A stretch of 64,000 nucleotides of DNA from assembly GCF_016650695.1 (NCBI RefSeq), contig NZ_JAEKFH010000005.1:372001-436000 (forward strand), written 5' to 3'. Shown in pieces: positions 1 through 9,116 of this stretch (position 1 is its first letter; each line of letters begins with the position of its first letter). This stretch comes from Pseudomonas sp. TH41 (GTDB lineage Bacteria; Pseudomonadota; Gammaproteobacteria; Pseudomonadales; Pseudomonadaceae). The notes beneath the pieces were generated by a model that saw only the letters and a program-made list of their open reading frames with translations, made no database searches and had not been told where the DNA came from. The translations under genes and the position numbers were made by a program.

Positions 1-1
1 C

Positions 2-664
2 GCGAAGAACCTCAGCAAAGTGGTACCCAGCGCGGAAGGTGAACTGACTATCCTGCACGAACTCAGCCTGGAACTGAACAAGGGCGACAGCCTGGCCATC
101 GTCGGCGCGTCCGGTTCCGGCAAATCCACCCTCCTCGGCCTGCTCGCCGGCCTCGACCTGCCAAGCAGCGGCGAAGTCACCCTCGCCGGACAAGGCCTGA
201 GCAACCTCGACGAAGACCAGCGCGCCCGCATTCGCGCAGAGCATGTCGGTTTTGTCTTTCAATCATTCCAACTGCTCGACAGTCTCAACGCCCTGGAAAA
301 CGTCATGCTGCCGCTGGAGCTCGATGGCCGAAAAGACGCCCGCGAGCGCGCCACCGAACTGCTGCAACGGGTCGGGCTGGGGCAACGCCTGACCCATTCA
401 CCCCGTCAGCTCTCCGGCGGCGAACAACAACGCGTGGCAATTGCCCGAGCGTTTGCCGCCGAACCCGACGTGCTGTTTGCCGACGAGCCTACCGGCAACC
501 TCGACAGCCACACGGGCGAACGCATCAGCGACCTGCTGTTCGAACTGAACCAGGAACGCGGCACCACCCTGGTGCTGGTAACGCACGATGAACGCCTGGC
601 ACATCGCTGCCGGCGCCTGATCCGCCTTGAAGCCGGCCTGCTGGTCGCCCCTCTGGAGCCTTGA
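2..664 (+). CDS. ABC transporter ATP-binding protein, YbbA type (5' end outside window)
   Basis: ATPase subunit of a MacB/LolD-like ABC system; it pairs with the FtsX-like permease that follows. The open frame runs in from the left edge (AKNLSKV before a possible GTG at 20), so the true start is upstream of the window. Visible motifs are Walker A (GASGSGKST, bases about 104-130), the ABC signature (LSGGEQQR), Walker B with the catalytic Glu (LFADEPTGNLDS) and the switch His (VLVTHDE). In other pseudomonads this pair lies beside the esterase gene tesA, which would be expected just left of the window. The stop codon overlaps the permease start by one base, so the two are translationally coupled. 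The exported substrate is not known. Confidence 0.93.
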   Translation, partial: AKNLSKVVPSAEGELTILHELSLELNKGDSLAIVGASGSGKSTLLGLLAGLDLPSSGEVTLAGQGLSNLDEDQRARIRAEHVGFVFQSFQLLDSLNALENVMLPLELDGRKDARERATELLQRVGLGQRLTHSPRQLSGGEQQRVAIARAFAAEPDVLFADEPTGNLDSHTGERISDLLFELNQERGTTLVLVTHDERLAHRCRRLIRLEAGLLVAPLEP

Positions 665-3168
665 TGGCACGCCTGCCGCTGTTGCGCCTGTTCAGTCTCG
701 CCATTCGCCAATTGCTGCGCGACGCCCGTGCCGGTGAGTTGCGGGTATTGTTTTTCGCCCTGGTGGTGGCCGTGGCGGCGAGTACTGCCATCGGTTACTT
801 CGGGGCTCGCCTCAACGGCGCGATGATGCTGCGCGCCACCGAATTTCTCGGTGCCGACCTGCTGCTTGAAGGCAGCTCACCGGCCCGGCCCGAACAGATA
901 AAAAGCGGTACCGAACTGGGCCTCGAACATGCTCAGGTGGTGGAATTCTCCAGCGTTATCGCCACCGACAACGGCATTCAACTGTCCAGCATCAAGGCCG
1001 CCGATGACGTCTATCCACTGCGCGGCGAACTGAAAAGTGCTCCCGCGCCTTACGCGCCGGAAGAAGCCGGTGGCGGACCGAAACCGGGCGAAGCCTGGGT
1101 CGAAGCGCGACTGCTGACCGCGCTGGATTTGAAGATCGGCGACAGCATCGACGTCGGCCTGCGAACCCTGAAACTGGCTCGGGTGCTGACTTACGAACCG
1201 GACCGCGCCGGCAATTTCTACAGCCTGACGCCACGGGTGCTGATCAATCTCAGTGACCTGGCGGCGACCGGCGTGGTGCAACCCGGCAGTCGGGTCAGTT
1301 ACCGCGAACTCTGGCGCGGCAACGCCGAGGCACTGGAAACCTATCGTCAACTGATCAAGCCCGGCCTCGCGGCCAACCAACGCCTACAGGACGCCCGCGA
1401 CGGCAACCGGCAGATCGGTGGCGCCCTGGGGAAAGCCGAACGTTACTTGAACATGGCCAGCCTGGTGGCGGTTCTGCTGTCCGGTGTGGCGGTGGCGCTG
1501 TCGGCGACGCGCTTCGCCACCCGCCGATTCGATGCCAGTGCATTGTTGCGGTGCCTGGGTTTGTCCCGTCGGGAAACCTTGCTGCTGTTCAGTTTTCAAC
1601 TGGCAGTCCTCGGACTGCTCGCCAGCCTCAGCGGTGCACTTATCGGCTGGCTGGCACAACTCGGGCTGTTCGCACTGCTGCATGATCTGTTGCCCACCGA
1701 TGTTCCCCCGGGCGGTCTGTTTCCGGCCATCGCCGGGATTGGCACCGGGATGGTGGCGCTGGCCGGTTTTGCGCTGCCACCACTGGCCGCGCTGGGTCGC
1801 GTTCCGCCATTGCGGGTATTACGTCGAGACATGCTGCCGATCCCCTCCAGCACCTGGATGGTCTACGGCGCGGCACTGGGTGCACTTGGACTGATCATGT
1901 GGCGCCTGAGCCTGGACCTGGTGCTGACCTTCGCCCTGCTCGGCGGAGGCGTGATCGCTGCGCTGCTGTTGGGCGGCTTACTGTTACTCCTTCTGAAGAG
2001 CTTGCGCCGGATGCTGGCGGGAGCCACCTTGCCGTGGCGCCTCGGTCTGGGCCAATTGCTGCGTCATCCACTGGCGGCCGCGGGACAGTCCCTGGCCTTC
2101 GGTTTGATTCTGCTGTCCATGGCGTTGATCGCCTTGTTACGCGGTGAGTTGCTGGATACCTGGCAAAATCAGTTGCCGAAAAACGCGCCAAACTATTTCG
2201 CCCTGAACATTCTCCCCGCGGACAAACAGGCATTCACCGATCGCCTGATCGAACTGTCGGCGCAATCGGCGCCGCTGTACCCCGTGGTGCCGGGGCGACT
2301 GATCAGCATCAACGGCGCGCCGGTGCGGGATATCGTCAGCAAGGATTCGGCCGGTGATCGAGCGATCCAGCGTGACCTGAGCCTGACCTGGGCGGCGGAC
2401 TTGCCGGCGGGTAACACGCTCACCGCCGGTAACTGGTGGACCGAACCAACGCCGGATGAGATACCCGGTGTGTCAGTCGAAGGCAAAGTTGCCGAAAGCC
2501 TGAAACTCAAGCTGGGCGATCATCTGGTCTTTACCGTTGGCGGGGTCAATCGCGAAGCGAAAGTCACCAGTCTGCGAGATATCAACTGGGACAACTTTCA
2601 GCCGAACTTCTTCATGATCTTTCAGCCGGGGACACTGAAGGATCTGCCGGCCACCTACCTGACCAGTTTTTATCTGGCGACGGGGCATGATCAGCAGATC
2701 GTCGATCTCTCGCGCAGCTTCCCGGCCGTCACCATTTTGCAAGTCGAAGCTTTGCTGGAGCAGCTACGCAGCATCCTCGCGCAGGTCACACTGGCGGTGG
2801 AGTACGTGTTGTTGTTCGTGTTGGCAGCGGGAATGGCCGTGTTGTTTTCCGGGTTGCAGGCGACACTGGATGAGCGCATTCGCCAAGGCGCGCTGTTGCG
2901 GGCGCTGGGTGCCGAGCGGCAGTTGCTGGTCAAGGCCCGGCGGATCGAGTTCGGCTTGCTCGGAGCGGTCAGCGGGTTGTTGGCGGCGCTGGGTTCGGAG
3001 CTGGTGAGTCTGGTGCTCTACCGCTACGCCTTCGACCTGCCCTGGCATCCGCATCCGTGGCTGCTGATGCTGCCACTGATCGGCGCCTTGCTCATCGGCG
3101 GTGCCGGTGTATTCGGCACTCGCCGGGCTTTGAACGCCAGCCCACTGACAGTCTTGCGCGAGGGTTGA
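664..3168 (+). CDS. FtsX-like ABC transporter permease, YbbP type
   Basis: Large (834 aa) membrane permease, partner of the preceding ATPase. It has an N-terminal membrane helix (about residues 20-40), a long periplasmic region, then FtsX-type helix clusters in the middle (about 260-480) and at the C terminus (about 710-830); the duplicated FtsX core matches the YbbP/COG3127 family. ATG at 664 is preferred over TTG at 661 because it overlaps the TGA of the ATPase. The system probably acts on lipid or lipoprotein-linked material at the inner membrane, which is inferred from the family only. Confidence 0.93.
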   Translation: MARLPLLRLFSLAIRQLLRDARAGELRVLFFALVVAVAASTAIGYFGARLNGAMMLRATEFLGADLLLEGSSPARPEQIKSGTELGLEHAQVVEFSSVIATDNGIQLSSIKAADDVYPLRGELKSAPAPYAPEEAGGGPKPGEAWVEARLLTALDLKIGDSIDVGLRTLKLARVLTYEPDRAGNFYSLTPRVLINLSDLAATGVVQPGSRVSYRELWRGNAEALETYRQLIKPGLAANQRLQDARDGNRQIGGALGKAERYLNMASLVAVLLSGVAVALSATRFATRRFDASALLRCLGLSRRETLLLFSFQLAVLGLLASLSGALIGWLAQLGLFALLHDLLPTDVPPGGLFPAIAGIGTGMVALAGFALPPLAALGRVPPLRVLRRDMLPIPSSTWMVYGAALGALGLIMWRLSLDLVLTFALLGGGVIAALLLGGLLLLLLKSLRRMLAGATLPWRLGLGQLLRHPLAAAGQSLAFGLILLSMALIALLRGELLDTWQNQLPKNAPNYFALNILPADKQAFTDRLIELSAQSAPLYPVVPGRLISINGAPVRDIVSKDSAGDRAIQRDLSLTWAADLPAGNTLTAGNWWTEPTPDEIPGVSVEGKVAESLKLKLGDHLVFTVGGVNREAKVTSLRDINWDNFQPNFFMIFQPGTLKDLPATYLTSFYLATGHDQQIVDLSRSFPAVTILQVEALLEQLRSILAQVTLAVEYVLLFVLAAGMAVLFSGLQATLDERIRQGALLRALGAERQLLVKARRIEFGLLGAVSGLLAALGSELVSLVLYRYAFDLPWHPHPWLLMLPLIGALLIGGAGVFGTRRALNASPLTVLREG

Positions 3169-3202
3169 TAAACTCAAACGCTCTCAATCAAAAGAAGTTG
3201 CC

Positions 3203-3700
3203 ATGAGCCGCTATCGCCCTCCCCGCACCGCCGGTACCGCGCTGATCACCCCTGAAGGTGAAGCGCGGATGCGGGCCGAGTTTCATGAGCTTTGGCATGT
3301 GCGGCGACCGCAGGTAACGCAGTCGGTCAGCGAGGCCGCGGCACAGGGTGATCGCTCTGAAAACGCCGAGTACACCTACGGTAAAAAGATGCTGCGCGAA
3401 ATCGACAGTCGCGTGCGCTTTCTCACCAAACGGCTGGAAGCACTCAAGGTGGTCAGCGAGAAGCCCAGCGATCCGAATAAAGTGTATTTCGGGGCTTGGG
3501 TCACGATTGAGGACGAGGATGGCAAAGAGTCGCGCTATCGCATTGTCGGGCCGGATGAACTGGATTTGAAACAGGGGCTGATCAGCATCGATTCCCCCCT
3601 GGCACGCGCCCTGATCGGCAAGGCGCTGGATGCCGAAGTTCGGGTCCAGACACCGACCGGTGAACAGTGCGTGTATATCGTGGCGATCGACTATCTCTGA
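3203..3700 (+). CDS. greB: Transcription elongation factor GreB
   Basis: 165 aa, the usual GreB length. It has an N-terminal antiparallel coiled coil (about residues 15-85) with the acidic tip region containing QGDRSENAEY, whose Asp/Glu residues act in the RNA polymerase secondary channel, followed by a C-terminal FKBP-like domain (about 90-160). GreB stimulates transcript cleavage to rescue backtracked polymerase. A purine-rich stretch (AAAGAAG) precedes the ATG. It starts 34 bases after the permease and may be read with it. Confidence 0.95.
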   Translation: MSRYRPPRTAGTALITPEGEARMRAEFHELWHVRRPQVTQSVSEAAAQGDRSENAEYTYGKKMLREIDSRVRFLTKRLEALKVVSEKPSDPNKVYFGAWVTIEDEDGKESRYRIVGPDELDLKQGLISIDSPLARALIGKALDAEVRVQTPTGEQCVYIVAIDYL

Positions 3701-3718
3701 GCCGCAGCGCTTTGAGCC

Positions 3719-4027
3719 TCAGCGGCGAGTAATCAGCCCTTGTCGGGCGACGCGGATCAGTTGTTTGATCACTTGCGGAGCATCCTCGACGCCTGGCGAC
3801 TGGATCACCGCCAGATCGAAACTGTCGCTGGCAAACCGAGCCAGTGACTCACCTTCTTCGACAAACTGGATCAGGAAGGCTGCAGGGCCACCGGTCCGAC
3901 GTGGCCAGCCATCGAGATAACGCAAGAGCGTCGGCTGATGTTTACCGCCAAGCAGGATTTTTGGATTGCGTTGGGTGAGATGTGCCGTGATCGGCGCGGG
4001 GCGTACAACGGGGCTTAGTGCATTCAT
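3719..4027 (-). CDS. Conserved hypothetical protein, about 102 aa
   Basis: A small soluble protein, convergent with greB with 18 bases between stops. The start chosen is ATG at 4027 (MNALSPV); an upstream in-frame Met at 4048 is possible. No domain is recognised with certainty. The C-terminal half (FDLAVIQSPGVEDAPQVIKQ) resembles the end of a Rossmann-type methyltransferase fold, but the protein is too short to hold a SAM site, so no function is proposed. The codon usage looks like that of the neighbours. Confidence 0.6.
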   Translation of the reverse strand: MNALSPVVRPAPITAHLTQRNPKILLGGKHQPTLLRYLDGWPRRTGGPAAFLIQFVEEGESLARFASDSFDLAVIQSPGVEDAPQVIKQLIRVARQGLITRR

Positions 4028-4605
4028 TGTGTCGTGTCTCTGCCTCAAAAGTCTGCATGGCAGGTGAGAGGCAACACCGAACCAGCGCTTTAGCGGTATT
4101 TCGAAGCCTGTTTCAAGCTTCTATCGGCAACTCGATGAGTCACCTGGCGCCCCGCAAGTAGCTGTTTAAATCGGCGCATGAGCAGCATCCTAGAGAAGCT
4201 GACTGGACAGTGTCAAGAATCCTGAGCAACAAAAAGGGGCTGCACAATGCTTAGCGCTGTTCGCTCTTCAGGTGCTCGCATATTTGTGGCGGCGGGCTGA
4301 TTGGGGGGCTGTTCTTGGGTGTATATCCGTTTTTTGGGTAGCGGCCGCTATTGGTTTCGCTTTTACAGCGAGTCACTTTCGAAAAGCCGGAATGCCGGCC
4401 CAGGCGAAAGTAACCAAAGCGCTTCTGCCCCTTTCGTTCGGTGCCTCAAGATCAAAAGATCGCAGCCTTCGGCAGCTCCTACAGGGGGAATGCGTACGCT
4501 CTGTAGGAGCTGCCGAAGGCTGCGATCTTTTGATCTTGCGGTTGCTTTGCTTCGGCTTCAGATCTGCCGCCCCCCGGAGCAATGCCGGAGTGAGGGGCAA
4601 AGCAG
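4028..4605. other. Intergenic stretch without a supported gene
   Basis: 578 bases between the small unknown gene and the DoxX gene. It contains one family B repeat pair (4447-4538). Just left of it (about 4375-4446) is GC-rich sequence including GCGAAAGTAACCAAAGCGC, which I associate with dispersed intergenic repeats in this genus. Short open frames here cross the palindrome and lack good ribosome sites. Confidence 0.5.
4447..4538. repeat. Family B palindromic repeat pair (REP doublet)
   Basis: Inverted arms CAAGATCAAAAGATCGCAGC and its complement, with GGCAGCTCCTACAG / CTGTAGGAGCTGCC inside and a short centre. It forms a long hairpin of the intergenic REP-doublet type; family B elements recur at nine places in the window. 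Confidence 0.9.
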
Positions 4606-5040
4606 CTAGCCCGCAATGACGCGGTCGGCTGACAGCTTACCGGCACCTTCGACCATTACCGCGATGGTGCCACCGAGCAAGGCCAGGGCGAACTCATAAC
4701 CGTTGTTGACCATGAACAGACCGTGAGGGAGGTGCACAGAGAAGATCGCCACCAGCGAGAGGATGGTCAGGCCGAGCGCTGCCGGGCGGACCAACAAACC
4801 GATGATCAAGGCCAGACCGGCGAAGAACTCCGTGCCACCCGCCAGCGTTGCCATCAGGTACCCGGGCGCCAGGCCAATGCTCTCCATGTACTGAGCCGTG
4901 CCCGCCAAGCCGTAGCCACCAAACGCGCCGAACAGTTTCTGCGAACCGTGGGCAGCGAAGATGATGCCGACGAAGATCCGCAGGACAGTCAGGCCGTAGC
5001 CCGCGCGGGTAAACAATACCTTGTTGATCAGTGAGCTCAT
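4606..5040 (-). CDS. DoxX family inner-membrane protein
   Basis: 144 aa with four predicted membrane helices (about residues 15-35, 50-70, 77-97 and 108-130). The N-terminal RIFVGIIFAAHGSQKLFGAF stretch and the central GGTEFFAGLALIIGL stretch are typical of the DoxX/SURF4-like family. Members are linked to quinone- or thiol-related redox stress, but the exact role of this copy is not known. It is monocistronic, with the mltF2 gene upstream on the same strand after a 104-base gap. Confidence 0.9.
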   Translation of the reverse strand: MSSLINKVLFTRAGYGLTVLRIFVGIIFAAHGSQKLFGAFGGYGLAGTAQYMESIGLAPGYLMATLAGGTEFFAGLALIIGLLVRPAALGLTILSLVAIFSVHLPHGLFMVNNGYEFALALLGGTIAVMVEGAGKLSADRVIAG

Positions 5041-5144
5041 GCTGAGTCATCCATTTTGAGTTGTGTGTTGGTTGGCCGCCATATTAATCAGTAAATCCAA
5101 TGTTAAAAGCGCAATTATTTCGCCATAACAATCAGTTTAGTCGA

Positions 5145-6566
5145 TCATTTTCGTGAGGCAACTTTCTGCCCCTGGGGCTCCAACGACTCCCGCTCCCGAT
5201 CGAACGCCAGGTAATACTTGTTCACGCTATTAACATAGCTGACAGGTCCCATTCCCACCTGCTCCATGGCGATGCGCTCGACCTGGAAGAACCATTGATT
5301 GGGATTCAAACCACGTCGCCGTGCTTCGGCGCGCATGCCCTGAACCCGCTCCGGCCCGATGTTGTAAGCCGCCAGCACAAACGCCATGCGCTCACGCTCG
5401 TTGAGTTTGGGGCTGGCGAAAAACTTGCGGCGGATCATCTCCAGGTACTTGGCCCCGGCCTGCACATTGGCATCGAGGTCCTGAATGTTATTGACCCCTA
5501 CTCGTTGGGCGGCGGACGGGGTGATCTGCATCAGGCCCGTGGGACCGCTGTCGTTGCGGGCACTGGGTTGCAACGCTGATTCCTTGAACGCCAGTGCCGC
5601 CAGGTTCAGCCAGTCCATGCCTTGGGCATCGGCGTGTTTCTGCAGCACCGGTCGAAGTTTTTCCAACCGCTGGCGATCAGCCTTGGCCAATGGATAGTGA
5701 ACTTGATACAGGCGTCGATAGATCCGCAGGAACGCGGCATCCTGATCCGATGGTTGTTTGTAGCCGGTGAGGAAACGATCGATGCTCGCCCGCAGCATGG
5801 AGGCATCGCGGCGCACGAACCAGAATTCCTCACCCGGATCATTAATGAGCACCTGCCGATCGAAACGCAACTTGGGCAGAATCTTGCCCCAACGCTCGGC
5901 AATCGGTTGCTCGACGATGGTCAGGTGATAAATCCCGCCCTGGACCATCTCCAGCACGTCTTCGACCGCCAGGGTTGGGTCAACCCACTCGATCTTCACT
6001 GGCGGCAGTTTGTGCAGCGCGAGCTTCTGATTGATCTGACTGACCGCATCCCCGGCAGCACTGCCAGCGGGTAGTGCCAGGGTTTTGCCAGCGAGTTGTT
6101 CGAGACGGGTATAGCGCTTCTCACCTTTGATACCGACCAATACCAGTGGAATGTTGCTGGCAACCGGTTCACTGGTGCTGACGGCGTAGCCTGGTTGCAG
6201 GTCGAGCAGTTCCCCAGGCGCAACCAGATCCCCCTCCCCGCGCTGCAATGCACCGAGCAGTTGATCCTTGGCTTTGGGAATGATCTTGAGGGTGATTTCC
6301 TGACCGTCACGGGCGTGACCGTTGAGGTATTGCTCGAAGGCGCGCAGGCGATGGTATTCGACGCCGATGGCTTGGCCCTGGACTTCACCGGAGCTGTTAC
6401 GGCTCTGATTAACCAGCACCCGCAGCACGCGACTGCTGCGGATGTCCGCCAGATCGCGCACCTTGGTTGTCGGTACGGCTTGCAGCGGTCCGGCCAGACG
6501 CGCAACCGCCGGCATCGGCAGCAGCAACGAACAACACAGCAGTAACAAAACCGAGGGACGTGTCAT
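5145..6566 (-). CDS. mltF2: Membrane-bound lytic transglycosylase, MltF2 type
   Basis: 473 aa exported enzyme that cleaves peptidoglycan glycan strands non-hydrolytically. ATG at 6566 is chosen over a longer frame because GGAGAG lies 6 bases upstream and a signal peptide follows directly (about residues 1-22, LLLLCCSLLLPMPAVA). There is a solute-binding-protein-like domain (about 40-265), then a C-terminal SLT lysozyme-like domain with the catalytic Glu in FKESALQ, the GLMQITP motif and AAYNIGPERVQ. The fold order matches MltF; the greB/tatD neighbourhood suggests the paralogue called MltF2 in P. aeruginosa. There is no lipobox Cys, so it may be soluble or anchored by its signal. Confidence 0.9.
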   Translation of the reverse strand: MTRPSVLLLLCCSLLLPMPAVARLAGPLQAVPTTKVRDLADIRSSRVLRVLVNQSRNSSGEVQGQAIGVEYHRLRAFEQYLNGHARDGQEITLKIIPKAKDQLLGALQRGEGDLVAPGELLDLQPGYAVSTSEPVASNIPLVLVGIKGEKRYTRLEQLAGKTLALPAGSAAGDAVSQINQKLALHKLPPVKIEWVDPTLAVEDVLEMVQGGIYHLTIVEQPIAERWGKILPKLRFDRQVLINDPGEEFWFVRRDASMLRASIDRFLTGYKQPSDQDAAFLRIYRRLYQVHYPLAKADRQRLEKLRPVLQKHADAQGMDWLNLAALAFKESALQPSARNDSGPTGLMQITPSAAQRVGVNNIQDLDANVQAGAKYLEMIRRKFFASPKLNERERMAFVLAAYNIGPERVQGMRAEARRRGLNPNQWFFQVERIAMEQVGMGPVSYVNSVNKYYLAFDRERESLEPQGQKVASRK

Positions 6567-6801
6567 CCACTCTCCGGAAAGAATACTGGGGCCGATTTCA
6601 ACAATTTGGTGAAATCGAACGACAGAAACAGAGCGCCTTGAGCGCTGGCAAAGTGCGAAAGACTGGCACAGTGATGGCACATTGGCCAACCCGACCTGTC
6701 TCGCGGCATCAAGAGACAGCTTTAACTCGTTGTAGTTCTTGGCTTTTCTTATAAATCTACAGCTCTGATATGCTTTCCGGCCTTTGGTCCGAGGTAGCAC
6801 C

Positions 6802-7608
6802 ATGCAACTCATCGATATCGGCGTCAACCTGACCAACCCCAGTTTTGCCGACAAACACCAGGCTGTACTCGACCGCGCCTATGCGGCCGGTGTCTGCCAA
6901 TTAGTGCTCACGGGCACCAGCGTCGAGGGCAGCGAACAGGCACTGGAACTGTGCCAGCAACTGGATGAAACGGCGCAACGGCTGTTCGCCACCGCCGGCA
7001 TTCATCCCCATTCGGCCAGCGACTGGAACGCCGACAGCGCCCAGCGTCTGCGCAGTTTGCTCAAGGAGCCGAACGTGGTGGCCGTGGGTGAATGCGGGCT
7101 GGATTTCAACCGTGATTTCTCGCCGCGTCCGCAGCAGGAAAAGGTCCTGGAAGAACATCTGGCGATGGCGGTCGAGTTGCAATTGCCGGTGTTTCTTCAC
7201 GAGCGCGATGCCAGTCAACGACTGCTGGAAATCCTTCGTGATTTCCGTGATCAGCTGCCTGCTGCCGTCGTGCACTGCTTCACCGGCGAAAAAAAGGCGC
7301 TGTTCAGCTACCTCGATCTGGATCTGCACATTGGCATCACCGGGTGGATCTGCGACGAGCGCCGAGGCACGCACCTGCATCCGTTGGTGAAAGAGATCAA
7401 ACGGGGTCGGTTGATGCTGGAGAGTGATGCGCCGTATCTGCTGCCGCGCAGTCTGCGACCGAAACCGAAAAATGGCCGAAACGAACCAGCGTATCTGACC
7501 GAAGTGTTGCGGGAAGTGGCGTTGCATCGTGGGGAAAGCGAGGAAGAACTGGCAGCGCACAGCACCGCGTGCGCGCGGTCGTTTTACGGGCTGCCAACGG
7601 TCGACTGA
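6802..7608 (+). CDS. tatD: TatD 3'-5' exonuclease / metal-dependent DNase
   Basis: 268 aa TIM-barrel metallohydrolase. It begins MQLIDIGVNLTNPSFA, like true TatD rather than the YcfH/YjjV paralogues, and keeps GIHPHSA, the metal-binding Glu in VAVGECGLDFNR, the His in VHCFTGE and the Asp in LESDAPYLLPR. TatD acts in DNA repair and quality control. ATG at 6802 has GAGG 6 bases upstream. It is divergent from mltF2, with 235 bases between them. Confidence 0.95.
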   Translation: MQLIDIGVNLTNPSFADKHQAVLDRAYAAGVCQLVLTGTSVEGSEQALELCQQLDETAQRLFATAGIHPHSASDWNADSAQRLRSLLKEPNVVAVGECGLDFNRDFSPRPQQEKVLEEHLAMAVELQLPVFLHERDASQRLLEILRDFRDQLPAAVVHCFTGEKKALFSYLDLDLHIGITGWICDERRGTHLHPLVKEIKRGRLMLESDAPYLLPRSLRPKPKNGRNEPAYLTEVLREVALHRGESEEELAAHSTACARSFYGLPTVD

Positions 7609-7611
7609 CGC

Positions 7612-7720
7612 ATTTTGTAGGAGCGAGCTTGCTCGCGATGGTCGCTAACGATAACGCATATCTACTGGATAAATGCGGTGTCTTGGGGACCATCGCGAGC
7701 AAGCTCGCTCCTACAAAAAT
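7612..7720. repeat. Family A palindromic repeat pair
   Basis: Inverted arms ATTTTGTAGGAGCGAGCTTG and its complement, each followed by CTCGCGATGGTC or its complement. It starts a few bases after the tatD stop, in the gap between convergent genes, a usual REP-doublet position. Confidence 0.92.
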
Positions 7721-7721
7721 C

Positions 7722-8951
7722 TTACTGACTGTTGCGCATCACTTCTTTAGGGACGTACTTGCCGATCTCGAATTTGCCGATCGCCGCGCGGTGCACCTCG
7801 TCCGGGCCGTCAGCCAGGCGCAGGGTGCGCTGCATCGCATACATGTAGGCCAGCGGAAAATCGTTGGAAACCCCTGCCCCACCATGAATCTGGATCGCCC
7901 GGTCGATAACCCGCAGGGCAACGTTCGGCGCCACGACCTTGATCTGCGCGATTTCGCTTTTCGCCACTTTGTTGCCGACGGTGTCCATCATGTATGCCGC
8001 TTTCAGCGTCAGCAGCCGCGCCATGTCGATCTCCATCCGCGAGTCGGCAATCTTGTCGATGTTACCGCCCAGGCGTGCCAACGGTTTGCCGAACGCAGTA
8101 CGGTTCACTGAACGTTTGCACATCAGTTCCAGCGCGCGCTCGGCCATCCCGATCGAACGCATGCAGTGGTGAATCCGGCCTGGGCCAAGACGACCTTGAG
8201 CGATTTCGAAGCCGCGCCCTTCACCCAACAGCACGTTTTCGTACGGCACCCGTACATTCTCGAACAGCACTTCGGCGTGGCCGTGCGGCGCATCGTCGTA
8301 ACCGAACACCGGCAACGGACGAACGATCTTCACGCCCGGTGCATCCACCGGCACCAGGATCATTGAGTGCTGCGCATGGCGCGGCGCGTCAGGATTGCTC
8401 AGACCCATGAAGATCAGAATCTTGCAGCGTGGATCACAGGCGCCGGAGGTCCACCATTTCTTGCCGTTGATCACCCACTCGTCACCCTCGCGCACGGCAC
8501 GGGCGGCCATGTTAGTGGCGTCGGAGGACGCCACGTCCGGCTCGGTCATCGCGAATGCCGAGCGGATCTCACCGCGCAACAACGGTTCGAGCCAGCGCTG
8601 TTTCTGTTCTTCGTTGGCGTAGCGCACCAGCACTTCCATGTTGCCGGTGTCTGGCGCCGAGCAGTTGAACGGTTCGGGGCCCAGCAACGAGCGGCCCATG
8701 ATTTCTGCCAGGGGCGCGTATTCAAGGTTGGTGAGCCCGGCGCCGAGCTCGGACTCAGGCAGAAACAAATTCCACAGGCCTTCAGCCTTGGCCTTGAGTT
8801 TCAGTTCTTCCATGATTGCGGTCGGCTGCCAACGATCGCCCTCGGCGACCTGACGCTCGAACACGGCTTCGGCGGGATAAACGTAGGTGTCCATGAACGC
8901 GGTCACGCGCTCACGCAGTTCTTGCACCTTGGGCGAATAAGCGAAATCCAT
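7722..8951 (-). CDS. Acyl-CoA dehydrogenase family protein (ACAD10/11-like)
   Basis: 409 aa FAD enzyme of the acyl-CoA dehydrogenase fold: N-terminal helical domain (about 1-125), beta domain with AFAMTEPDVASSDATN and the WWTSGACDPRC segment (about 130-250), then a C-terminal helical domain with RTAFGKPLARLG and IQIHGGAGVSNDFPLA (about 260-400). The sequence resembles the dehydrogenase domain of ACAD10/11-type proteins, which act on branched or unusual acyl-CoAs. GAG before the ATG serves as ribosome site. Divergent from a LysR gene that may control it. The exact substrate is unknown. Confidence 0.88.
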   Translation of the reverse strand: MDFAYSPKVQELRERVTAFMDTYVYPAEAVFERQVAEGDRWQPTAIMEELKLKAKAEGLWNLFLPESELGAGLTNLEYAPLAEIMGRSLLGPEPFNCSAPDTGNMEVLVRYANEEQKQRWLEPLLRGEIRSAFAMTEPDVASSDATNMAARAVREGDEWVINGKKWWTSGACDPRCKILIFMGLSNPDAPRHAQHSMILVPVDAPGVKIVRPLPVFGYDDAPHGHAEVLFENVRVPYENVLLGEGRGFEIAQGRLGPGRIHHCMRSIGMAERALELMCKRSVNRTAFGKPLARLGGNIDKIADSRMEIDMARLLTLKAAYMMDTVGNKVAKSEIAQIKVVAPNVALRVIDRAIQIHGGAGVSNDFPLAYMYAMQRTLRLADGPDEVHRAAIGKFEIGKYVPKEVMRNSQ

Positions 8952-9116
8952 GGCAGCTCTACCTTTTTAACGGACAGTTCAGAGGTGTTGTTCAGGTCAT
9001 GCAATCGATGCTAGAACAGCTATGAAAATTTACCTAGCCTATTCTCGGCGTGTATTAACATTCATCACCGATATATGATCGGATGATTGAGAGCCCAACA
9101 ATAAGAGTGCAGCGCA

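Noticed and set aside
4272..4619. Open frames across the intergenic palindrome left of the DoxX gene
   Set aside because: They run through a family B repeat and lack a ribosome site and recognisable sequence.
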